NCBI RefSeq assembly: GCF_000407505.1
Contig: NZ_ASWE01000003.1
Coordinates: 699,695-763,694, forward strand
Source: Enterococcus phoeniculicola ATCC BAA-412
Lineage (GTDB): Bacteria; Bacillota; Bacilli; Lactobacillales; Enterococcaceae
Reading direction: 5' to 3'
Length of the DNA stretch: 64,000 nucleotides
Positions 1-6,713 of the stretch are shown piece after piece. The notes beneath the pieces were generated by a model. The model did no database searches. It saw only the letters and a program-made list of their open reading frames with translations, and was not told where the DNA came from. How positions within the stretch are numbered: position 1 is the stretch's first letter; every line of letters begins with the position of its first letter. Made by a program: the position numbers and the translations under genes.

Positions 1-64
1 TAGTAGATAATAGTCCAAGTATCACCATATTAAACTTGGGTTTTTTTAAATTAATATTTCTCAA
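1..64 (-). CDS. 5' end of an unidentified gene, running off the left edge
   Basis: Twenty-one open codons start at a TTG (64-62) placed seven bases after a perfect AGGAGG (77-72 on the minus strand) and run out of the window without a stop. The peptide opens with several lysines and an Asn-rich stretch, then turns hydrophobic (FNMVILGLLST), as expected of a signal peptide or a first membrane segment. A TATAAT box on the minus strand (100-95) would suit its promoter, although no clear -35 is visible. The product cannot be identified from so little sequence. Confidence 0.5.
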   Translation of the reverse strand, partial: MRNINLKKPKFNMVILGLLST

Positions 65-280
65 GGTGCTTCCTCCTAATTATTTCTATCTATAATTATA
101 TAGTATTAGTGGAGATTTAGGTTAAATATTTTATATTTTATTATGTAATTTTGATTAGTTTCGATAATAAATTGTAAATATTACTGAAATCAAAGCAGCA
201 AGCATTGAAAACTTAGTGATTGAAGGACTAGAATAACCTAAAAAGTTTTATGATGAAACTACACAAAAGAAATGTGTTCT

Positions 281-334
281 AAAAAACAGCTCTTCTTGAA
301 GAAAGACCATCTTTCTCAGGAAGGCTGTTTTTTT
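281..334. terminator. Bidirectional rho-independent terminator
   Basis: The arms AAAAAACAGC and GCTGTTTTTT enclose further pairing (GAAAG with CTTTC), with T-runs on both strands. It overlaps the stop codon of the minus-strand DapA-family gene, so it ends that transcript. Confidence 0.85.
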
Positions 335-1166
335 AGTTCCCCAAGGGTGTTCGACAAATGCCCATGGGGATACCTGTTGTTTTTGTAAGCTGATCTTTTA
401 GATAGACGACGGGACTCACTGTGGCTAGTTTGTCTATTTCTTGGAGTAAGGATTTAAAGTCAGTTTGTTTTATAAAAGTTTCTGGATAAAGCATTTGAGT
501 GAACCAGTCACGTGTTTCTAGTGGATAAAGATTGCCAGCAATGCTGGAAAGGCGATTAAATCCTACTGCTATTTTGTCTGATAATTCCTGTTCACCACCA
601 GCATAGATGAAGAAGTCTTTTGATGCGACTTTTTTTATCTCAAGAAGACGAGAGCGGTCTCCAGCTTCTTTGATTCCAATGATTTTTGGCTGTTTTATTA
701 ATTCAGAAAAAGCAGAAATAGATAAATTAAAGCCAGTTCTTCTAGGATTATTGTACAAAAGAACTGGTTTTGTAGTTTCTTTCAAAATTGATTGAACATA
801 CTGAATTGCTTCTTCCTGTGTAGGTAAGATATAGGGAGGGAAGCCGAGAAGAATACCGGAAACTGTGGCACTTTTTTCAATCTCTTTTGTCAGATGGACT
901 GCTTCTTTTTGTCGAATACTGGAAACACCAAAAATCAGCTCAAACGGCAAGGTCAGTTGAGACTCCTTGTTTACAGCTTCTAACAGTTGCAATTTTTCAT
1001 CCAGAGTCAGACTGTGTTGTTCGCCCATAGAGCCACAGAGTAAGACAGTGCCTATCCCCATTGCCTTTAATGAGAGAATATGTTGAATCGTAGCTTCTGT
1101 ATTAAGTGATTCGTCTGGGTAAAAAGCAGTGGGGACAGAAACGTGATAAACTTCGGTTAAAGTCAT
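333..1166 (-). CDS. DapA/NanA-family class I aldolase-type lyase (not the housekeeping DapA)
   Basis: This 277-residue protein belongs to the dihydrodipicolinate synthase / N-acetylneuraminate lyase family, TIM-barrel enzymes that act through a lysine Schiff base. Visible marks are the Tyr of YNNPRRTG (about residue 138), the Schiff-base Lys of GIKEAG (about 166), and GSMGE (45-49) where true DapA has GTTGE. The last change points to a substrate other than pyruvate plus aspartate semialdehyde. A second, canonical dapA lies at 26832-27704, so this copy is likely catabolic. The ribosome site AAGGAG fits the ATG. It follows a PAS/HTH regulator gene by 14 bases and is probably cotranscribed with it. 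The substrate is unknown. Confidence 0.85.
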   Translation of the reverse strand: MTLTEVYHVSVPTAFYPDESLNTEATIQHILSLKAMGIGTVLLCGSMGEQHSLTLDEKLQLLEAVNKESQLTLPFELIFGVSSIRQKEAVHLTKEIEKSATVSGILLGFPPYILPTQEEAIQYVQSILKETTKPVLLYNNPRRTGFNLSISAFSELIKQPKIIGIKEAGDRSRLLEIKKVASKDFFIYAGGEQELSDKIAVGFNRLSSIAGNLYPLETRDWFTQMLYPETFIKQTDFKSLLQEIDKLATVSPVVYLKDQLTKTTGIPMGICRTPLGN

Positions 1167-1180
1167 AATTAATTCTCCTT

Positions 1181-1810
1181 TTACGAAAGACTGGATAAAT
1201 AACGATACATGCTTGGTTCAGGGATGTTTAGAAGTTTAGATGCTTCAGAAACTCCTCCTTTTGTATGGAAAACACCGCGTTTTTTTAATTCTGAAATGAT
1301 AGCTAATTTTTGCTTTTTATTATACTTTCGATGCCCCTCTAGTTGAAGAGTTAGCAAGACTTCTTGAATGATTTCTGAAATAAGTTTTGCAGGTTCATCA
1401 GCAGCAGAGGTTAGAGTAGTTGGTTTTTCTTCAAGAAGATGCTGTAAATTCACGAGAGAGAGAATGGTTGCGGCTGCTTCTTGATAGGCTGAAACATCTT
1501 GAATGATACTTAATAAACCGATAAGTTTTTCCTCTTCACGAATCAATAAGGTGGAGGCTTTTTTTGTTGGTGTTAATGATGTATCAACATACAGTTGGTC
1601 TTTAGGAATTTGTTGTTTAGTTTCTATGAGTTTAGCTGAAAAAAAGGGCAAGGGCGCCCCTTCTTGATAAGTGGGTTTGTCATTAGACCAAACATTAAGG
1701 ATGGCTGCATTTGAGTCAACTGTTTGAAGTAAAATTTCGCATTTCGTCGGATTTATATGAATAATGAATTGAGCGATTTGTGCCCAATAGTGAATTTGTT
1801 TTTTGTTCAT
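1181..1810 (-). CDS. YheO/DauR-like PAS-HTH transcriptional regulator
   Basis: The 209-residue product resembles the YheO-like family: an N-terminal PAS-type sensor (roughly residues 5-115) and a C-terminal helix-turn-helix (about 165-205, with GGVSEASKLLNIPEPSMYRYL as the putative recognition region). Such regulators sense small metabolites and in known cases, such as DauR, control amino-acid catabolism. I chose the ATG at 1810 because CAGGAG sits about seven bases before it; the reading frame opens 13 codons earlier without a ribosome site. It lies directly upstream of the DapA-family gene on the same strand, so it most likely governs that enzyme. Confidence 0.75.
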   Translation of the reverse strand: MNKKQIHYWAQIAQFIIHINPTKCEILLQTVDSNAAILNVWSNDKPTYQEGAPLPFFSAKLIETKQQIPKDQLYVDTSLTPTKKASTLLIREEEKLIGLLSIIQDVSAYQEAAATILSLVNLQHLLEEKPTTLTSAADEPAKLISEIIQEVLLTLQLEGHRKYNKKQKLAIISELKKRGVFHTKGGVSEASKLLNIPEPSMYRYLSSLS

Positions 1811-1881
1811 TGTTATTCTCCTGCTGATTTTTATAAAAAAATCCCACACTCATACTTCCTATAAAGAATGAGTGAAGGAAT

Positions 1882-2148
1882 CTACGCAGCTCTATTATGA
1901 TAGTGACTACGTTTCTGTACAGTCGGTGTCTTTTCTAATGCACTTACTTGTTTTCGTTTGTTGTAGTTTACTCGGACAGTTGTATAAAGTCCAAACAACA
2001 ATATGTAGCTGAAGAATAAAAATCCTTGAGCCGCAACAAAAAAGTAGCCCACTTTTTGAGAAAAAGATGGATCAAAAAAAGTGGAAGCTATAAATTGAAT
2101 GGCAAATAAAATTAGTGAAAGACCACACATTGATTTAAATAATTTCAA
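1882..2148 (-). CDS. Small two-helix membrane protein, unknown function
   Basis: The 88-residue product has two hydrophobic stretches (about residues 5-25 and 33-58) followed by a basic, probably cytoplasmic tail ending in RSHYHNRAA. The start is a TTG preceded by GGAGGT six bases upstream. I do not recognise the family. Two catabolite-operator-like motifs lie 80-130 bases upstream (2228-2278), which would place it under sugar control if it is transcribed from there. It ends about 70 bases before the PAS-HTH regulator gene and could be read through into it. Confidence 0.65.
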   Translation of the reverse strand: MKLFKSMCGLSLILFAIQFIASTFFDPSFSQKVGYFFVAAQGFLFFSYILLFGLYTTVRVNYNKRKQVSALEKTPTVQKRSHYHNRAA

Positions 2149-2227
2149 GATTCTACCTCCAACATCGACTAGCTCTAATTTATCACTTTCTTAAGAAAAA
2201 TGCTACCTTTTTCTCTGGAAATTGGGA

Positions 2228-2278
2228 GGAAACGTTTGAAATAGTGGCTCATGCATAAAAGAATTGGGAAACGCTTCC
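2228..2278. promoter_or_regulatory. Pair of cre/LacI-operator-like motifs
   Basis: GGAAACGTTTGAA (2228-2240) and GGGAAACGCTTCC (2266-2278) are near-palindromes around a central CG, spaced 38 bases apart. Both have the shape of LacI/CcpA-family operators. They lie between two minus-strand genes, upstream of the small membrane protein. Neither matches the full CcpA consensus. Confidence 0.35.
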
Positions 2279-2307
2279 TATTTCTGCTCTTACTCTCTCC
2301 ATTTTTA

Positions 2308-3075
2308 TCATTCATGAAGCGATTCTTTTTGAGAAATTTCTTGATAGCGTTTTGTGAAAGCCCATTTCTTTATCGTATAGTCTGTTTGTGCCAGTTTCTT
2401 GAAAATTTTTGAAGTGATGGGTGTCATCCGGACATTTAGATAATCTGCCAAATAGACGTTTTCAAGACGTTTTTCTGGATAAAGGAATTCTTGCCGAATA
2501 ATTCCCCAAATGATAAACGACCGAGCCATGGAACTTTGCAGACTTCTTCTTTGGATAGGGCTTTGAATGCAGAATTTATTTGAAAGAGTTAGAAGAGTAT
2601 CCAGTTCAGTAGAAGAGATAGATGAAATTTGCGCTGGATTTATCCAAATAGTGGATTGAGCATGATCAGGAGCTTCCATGGGTAATAGTACATAATCTTT
2701 TGTTGCAACAGGTATTTTATAAATATTGTTTGGGAAAAACTGCGCGATGGTTTTGCAATAAGTTATATAGTTAAGAAAATGAATCTGTTTTAATAACATA
2801 TGAACACATTCCAATGGGCTATGATCGATAAGACTTAGCCGATTTTTATAGATAATGAGGGTTTGTGGATGAGTGAAATTATTTTCTATGGGAAGTAAGG
2901 CATAGATTTCTTCAAAAAAGTTATCTGAAAAATGTAGCGTTAAGCGATTGGCAAATTGACTACAGCTATGAATGGAGTGAATAGACTGTGCATGAATAAA
3001 TTTCTGAAAGGTCGTGTTTGTATGACAAGCTGAATGAGTGACTTGATTTTTTCTAAATCTATAATGTTTATGCAT
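2308..3075 (-). CDS. ComK-like putative competence transcription factor
   Basis: The 255-residue protein looks like the ComK family. The block from about residue 128 (YVLLPM, then STIWIN) through ELDTLLTLSNKFCIQSP, RRSLQSSMARSFIIW and IRQEF follows the spacing of the conserved ComK core (hydrophobic LxxP, tryptophan, TxxxSNG-like turn, then a basic helix). In bacilli ComK activates DNA-uptake genes by minor-groove binding. The protein is about 60 residues longer than Bacillus ComK, mostly at the N-terminus, which is rich in His, Ser and Thr. GAGGGGG precedes the ATG. It is divergent from a sigma-factor-like gene, as would suit a competence or developmental switch. The assignment rests on pattern resemblance only. 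Confidence 0.5.
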   Translation of the reverse strand: MHKHYRFRKNQVTHSACHTNTTFQKFIHAQSIHSIHSCSQFANRLTLHFSDNFFEEIYALLPIENNFTHPQTLIIYKNRLSLIDHSPLECVHMLLKQIHFLNYITYCKTIAQFFPNNIYKIPVATKDYVLLPMEAPDHAQSTIWINPAQISSISSTELDTLLTLSNKFCIQSPIQRRSLQSSMARSFIIWGIIRQEFLYPEKRLENVYLADYLNVRMTPITSKIFKKLAQTDYTIKKWAFTKRYQEISQKESLHE

Positions 3076-3236
3076 AAGTAATCCCCCTCTAAACTTTTTT
3101 CAGAGATAGTGTACCATGAATAGTTATAGAAATTTCTGCAATTTTCCTCCTCTGACTGTTATTTTCCCATTTGTTTTTAGACTACATTCCCTTTATGATT
3201 TTCCTACCGGCCGGAGTTTGATAGGGGATGTGTATC

Positions 3237-3737
3237 ATGAATGAAAGAGAATTTGAAGATTTACTAATAAGTTATGAAGGACTATTTAGAGTTGTGTTAT
3301 TTAAATGTCATATATACAAAAATAATTCCTCATATGAGGATTATTTACAGCGGATAAAACTTTTATTTTTTGAGTTGACAAACCAGCACCATTCTATTGA
3401 TGAATTTAAAAAAAGTTATCCACTAGGCTATCTTTTTCAGCGATTATCATGGAAAGTGAAGGATCTTCAACGAATAGAAAAAAGACAGATAGACATACGC
3501 CAACGAATAATCCTCTATTATCAGGAGCCAGCTGCGCATTCAATAGAAGCAAAAGTTGAAGAAATGAATCTATTTGAAACAGCTTGGCATGGGGCAACGA
3601 TCGAAGAAAAAGAATTTTTATTAGCGTTACTGCAAGAAACGGATATTGAGTTGTTAGCTAGAAAGTACAACGTAAGCTCACAGACAATACGAAATAAAAA
3701 AAGCCGACTGCTAAAAAAATATTTTTTGAGAAAATAG
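3237..3737 (+). CDS. Sigma-70-like (ComX/SigH-type) RNA polymerase sigma factor
   Basis: The 166-residue protein has the size and layout of small alternative sigma factors: an N-terminal helical region resembling sigma region 2 (about residues 1-85) and a C-terminal region-4-like helix-turn-helix (LLARKYNVSSQTIRNKKSRL, about residues 138-157). Enterococcal and lactobacillar ComX/SigH-like factors look like this. The ATG at 3237 is preferred over one nine bases upstream because AGGGG ends at 3227, nine bases away. The gene heads a run with DUF1659 and DUF2922 genes and is divergent from the ComK-like gene. A GC-rich palindrome, CCGGCCGG (3207-3214), lies in its upstream region. Confidence 0.7.
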   Translation: MNEREFEDLLISYEGLFRVVLFKCHIYKNNSSYEDYLQRIKLLFFELTNQHHSIDEFKKSYPLGYLFQRLSWKVKDLQRIEKRQIDIRQRIILYYQEPAAHSIEAKVEEMNLFETAWHGATIEEKEFLLALLQETDIELLARKYNVSSQTIRNKKSRLLKKYFLRK

Positions 3738-3822
3738 ATATTTTCTTTTAATTTCTCGATGAAGAATCGTTACTAATGATGTAGGTCGTGCACAACTTAC
3801 AAAAATTGAGGAGGTTAGACAA

Positions 3823-4029
3823 ATGAAAACATTAGATAGTACGAAACTAACGGTGGTATTAAAAGAACCTGGAGTGGAGAAGACAAAAAAACAAAACTTA
3901 GCAAATATCACACCCAATCCTGAGGAAGCTCAAATTTTTGATCTAGGCGATATTTTAGCTAGTTTTGCTCCGGATGCAACGATTTGCGAGTCGGTCATTA
4001 AAACAGAACAAGTAAGTTATAGAAAATAG
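3823..4029 (+). CDS. DUF1659-family small protein
   Basis: The 68-residue protein matches the DUF1659 pattern: an opening of the type MKTLDSTKLTVVL, a central KKQNLANITPN segment and a C-terminal hydrophobic helix (DLGDILASFAP). The function of the family is unknown; it commonly occurs next to a DUF2922 gene, as here. AGGAGG stands a few bases before the ATG. It begins 85 bases after the sigma-like gene and 11 bases before the DUF2922 gene, so the last two are surely cotranscribed and the first may be. No signal peptide is visible. Confidence 0.8.
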   Translation: MKTLDSTKLTVVLKEPGVEKTKKQNLANITPNPEEAQIFDLGDILASFAPDATICESVIKTEQVSYRK

Positions 4030-4040
4030 GAGGAAACAAA

Positions 4041-4253
4041 ATGAAAGAATTACACTTATCTTTTTTAAATGCAGTAGGCGGGAAACATACATTTAAACCA
4101 AGCTTGACAAAGGAAGATTGGACTGCAGAAGAAGTTCGTGAAAAAATGGAGGCATTTAAAAAATTAACGATTTTTGAAAAAGAAGGCGTCGCATTATTTC
4201 GAGAAGTAAGTGGCGCAAAGTACGTTGAAACGATTGAAACAGAGTTGTTTTAA
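4041..4253 (+). CDS. DUF2922-family small protein
   Basis: The 70-residue protein fits DUF2922: LxFLNAxGxKxTF at the start, a central TAEEVREKMEAFKKLTIF helix, and the terminal pattern GAKYVETIETELF. The function is unknown. It follows the DUF1659 gene by 11 bases with its own AGGAGG site. The transcript ends at the hairpin 4315-4364. Together with the sigma-like gene this is a compact three-gene module with a ComK-like gene opposite. Confidence 0.8.
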   Translation: MKELHLSFLNAVGGKHTFKPSLTKEDWTAEEVREKMEAFKKLTIFEKEGVALFREVSGAKYVETIETELF

Positions 4254-4314
4254 CGAAAACCAATCATTCTAAAATAAGAGTTACTTCTTTTCAAAACCTT
4301 TATTAAAATCTTAC

Positions 4315-4364
4315 GAGGGTGGGGTATAACTAAATTAGTTATGTCCTACCTTCTCTTTTTTTAC
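4315..4364 (+). terminator. Terminator hairpin, copy of the dispersed intergenic repeat
   Basis: GAGGGTGGGG, ATAACT, a five-base loop, AGTTAT and TCCTACCTTC form a long stem (with G-U pairs), followed by a seven-T run. The same hairpin core recurs at 13804, 19137, 40725/42256 and 43962. It ends the DUF1659-DUF2922 transcript. Confidence 0.85.
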
Positions 4365-4403
4365 CAAAGAAAAGCTATAACGACGTTAGATAAAAGAAAC
4401 CAA

Positions 4404-4477
4404 AATAAAAAAGAGAGACAACAATTGTCTCTCCCCATACACGCTGACGAAAGAGCTTTCCCCAAAACTCTTTACGC
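4404..4477 (-). ncRNA. Candidate small RNA, about 70 nt, with its own promoter and terminator
   Basis: On the minus strand, TTGCAC (4511-4506), an 18-base spacer and TATAAT (4487-4482) form a good sigma-A promoter. About seven bases on, a transcript would start near 4477-4474. It would fold into a 10-bp stem (AAAGAGTTTT with AAAGCTCTTT, one G-U pair) closed by a GGGG loop, then a linker containing ATGGGGA. It ends in a perfect 9-bp terminator stem (GAGAGACAA with TTGTCTCTC) and a T-run at 4411-4402. No ORF of useful size lies inside. It sits 110 bases past the end of the XRE-TPR gene. The family is not recognised. Confidence 0.6.
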
Positions 4478-4588
4478 CATTATTATAATACAATCGTTAT
4501 CGTTTGTGCAACTTTCTCGTTTTCTCAAAAAAGAAGTCTGCTTATTTTAAATAGACTAGGGATAATTAAGACTAGTCAACCAAAATAG

Positions 4589-5455
4589 TTATTCAATGCT
4601 AGTTTTGATTTTTTGTTTGTTCAAGTGAGTCTGAATCTGACTATGTAATTGCTCATTTTGGTTAATCGCAGATAGAGCTTCTGCAATTAAGTAATTTTCC
4701 TGGGGTGTATATACCCCTCTTAACTGGCCATTTTCTTGATTTTTTCCACGCTCAAAATATAGTCCTTCAAGCATGTGTGTAGAATGATTTTTTTCAGTAA
4801 GTAAAATCCCCATAGTACATAGTTCGTAGGCACGGGAATAATTATTTTGGGTTGAGTAAAACTTTGCACTTGTATAATAGATATCGGCGCATTCAATACA
4901 CTCAGCAGGCACATGCTGCTCCATTAACATTAACGCTTTTTCGTAATAAGTTTTTGCACGTTTATGTTCTCCAGAGAAAGAAAAACAGGCAGCCATCCCA
5001 TTAATAGATAGTATTGTATATAAATGTTGGAATTCTCCTAATGTGATTGCTCGTTTGAAGTAAATAAAGGCCTGGTCTTTCTCGTTTTTTCCAAGAAGGG
5101 TTGTAATACCCAAGTAATAAAGTGCCCGGGAAAGAAGCTGAAAGTCATCAATGGATTCTAAATCCAAATGTTTTTCCATCAAAGTTAAAGCCGATTCGTA
5201 ACGTGTCTTGGCACAAAGCTTGCCAACAATGTTCAGCAAGGAAAAAGTTTCCCGTAGCTGAGCGTTTTCCAATACATCTGAAATCGTTAAATCTAACCGA
5301 TAGCAAATCGCCGACAATGAATCTAAACTTTCACATGTGTTTTCCTTTTCAACCGTTATAAGGACTTCTGTTGGACAAATCCCTTTTGTTAACTGTGTCT
5401 GAGACAATTGTTTTGCTCGGCGAATTGTTCGTATAAATGTACCATTAACCTCCAC
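4589..5455 (-). CDS. XRE-family HTH regulator with TPR domain (Rgg/PlcR/RRNPP type)
   Basis: The 288-residue protein has an N-terminal XRE helix-turn-helix (about residues 5-60; FIRTIRRAKQLSQTQL) and then roughly 200 residues of TPR-like helical repeats (for example YESALTLMEKHL, DQAFIYFKRAITLG, KRAKTYYEKALMLME, YSRAYELCTMGILL). This is the build of peptide-sensing RRNPP regulators. Translation starts at a GTG six bases after GGAGG; an ATG-ATG just upstream is in another frame. No clear cognate pheromone gene with a signal peptide is visible next to it, so peptide control is inferred from architecture only. The likely minus-strand transcript runs toward the small-RNA locus. Confidence 0.75.
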   Translation of the reverse strand: MEVNGTFIRTIRRAKQLSQTQLTKGICPTEVLITVEKENTCESLDSLSAICYRLDLTISDVLENAQLRETFSLLNIVGKLCAKTRYESALTLMEKHLDLESIDDFQLLSRALYYLGITTLLGKNEKDQAFIYFKRAITLGEFQHLYTILSINGMAACFSFSGEHKRAKTYYEKALMLMEQHVPAECIECADIYYTSAKFYSTQNNYSRAYELCTMGILLTEKNHSTHMLEGLYFERGKNQENGQLRGVYTPQENYLIAEALSAINQNEQLHSQIQTHLNKQKIKTSIE

Positions 5456-5608
5456 ATCATACCTCCTATTCAGTAATCCCCATTAAGAAAAGTATAGTAT
5501 GAAAAGAATAAAATAACAAGTTTATTACTAACGAGAAATGTCATGTTTTGCTTTGGAAAAAGAGAACCTTTACCAAGAGGAAAATAGTCTTGATGAAGGT
5601 CCGCGTAT

Positions 5609-6244
5609 TTAAATTCTATGGACAGACTGTCCTTCGATTAAACTGTAGCCTAAGCTAATCTTTTTGATAAGTGCAGGATTAGCAATTTTATCTAAGAGTA
5701 ATTGAACAGCTCTGTTACCAATACTCATCTGGTCTTGCTGAATATGTGTAAAGGTAAATGCGTTTATATCAAAAATATTAATCGGCGGATGGTCAAAGCA
5801 CACAATAGAAAAGTCATTTGGAATAGATTTTTCCAATAGCTCGACTGCACTTTTGGCTAAAAGAGCAATATTGTATTCGGTGGATAGGATGGCAGTCATG
5901 TCCTTATTTCTTTGAATGAATTCAGAGATCGCCTGAATGTCTTCTGAAATATCACGGGTTGAGTTAGGGACAACAGAGTCTATAGTTGATAGAATCTGTG
6001 TTTGATTTACAACAATCCCTTCATCAATATGTGATGATAAAAAGCCATTAACTCGCTCGTCTATAGTTGTGACTTGACTATCGGAAGTGACAAGTCCGAT
6101 TTTTTTATGCCCTTTTTTAAAAAGATATTTTGTTAGTTCTTTGGTCGCATTGAAATTGTCTGTTTGAACACTACAAATAGGAAGATTTGCCATTTGACGA
6201 TTGAGCAATTGTCCTATGGAGATGAAAGAAACGCGTGCTTGCAT
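5609..6244 (-). pseudogene. LacI/GntR-type sugar regulator, N-terminally truncated
   Basis: The 211 residues match only the C-terminal periplasmic-binding-protein-like effector domain of LacI or AraR-type regulators (KKGHKKIGLVTSDS, ERVNGF, SIVCFDHPP, SIGNRAVQLLLDKI). The DNA-binding head is missing. A TAA lies in frame only eight codons before the first ATG, and no ribosome site precedes it. The roughly 200 bases upstream on this strand show no helix-turn-helix in another frame. It is most simply a decaying remnant that lost its head by deletion. A separate short protein acting as a dominant partner is possible but less likely. Confidence 0.65.
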
Positions 6245-6483
6245 ATATTTTATACAGCATGAGACTTAAAAGAAAAACTAGATGAAAGCCGTTTGGATAC
6301 TTAGAAATCCTGTTATCGAAATAAAAGCTGGTATTTCTTTCAAATTTAGGTTAAAAAATAAAACGCTATTATGAAAAAACAACATTGAAAATAAGTTTTT
6401 CTTTCATTATAAAATAGAAGGACTACTTAGTAGAAAAAGAATGGAGCGTTCGTTTAAAATAACATGAAAATAAAAAAATGGAG

Positions 6484-6519
6484 AATACATTCAAATATGT
6501 TCAATTATTTGAATGTATT
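6484..6519. promoter_or_regulatory. Perfect 14-bp inverted repeat upstream of the adhesin gene
   Basis: AATACATTCAAATA (6484-6497) and its exact complement (6506-6519) are separated by eight bases; a further GTTCAA/TTGAAC pair lies within and beside it. It lies about 195 bases before the adhesin start, in an AT-rich gap. It could be an operator, or a minus-strand terminator, since a T-run begins five bases past the arm on that strand. The rest of the 6245-6713 gap shows no gene. Confidence 0.45.
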
Positions 6520-6713
6520 TGAACGTTTTTCTATATAGTTCATTTTGGTGTATTTAAGCAATCTTGTGAATAAAATAATCATATATCTATAATTTGTTAT
6601 TGAAATGTGAATGATAAGGAAAATGGATTAGAAAGTTAAAATAACGGTGTATATTAGTGGAGATGCGAAGGAATAGTCCATATACTTGGGGGAAATAAAG
6701 GAGGACTTTATGA

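Noticed and set aside
14..47. Plus-strand terminator-like hairpin (CCAAGT with ACTTGG, then Ts)
   Set aside because: It lies within the open, ribosome-site-led reading frame on the other strand, and the stem is only six bases with a long loop.
4475..4495. PerR/Fur-like box around the small-RNA promoter (TATTATAATAATGG)
   Set aside because: The dyad is incomplete and the AT-rich match is expected from the -10 box itself.
4341..4550. 69-codon plus-strand ORF
   Set aside because: It begins inside a terminator hairpin, runs through the candidate small RNA on the other strand and has no ribosome site.
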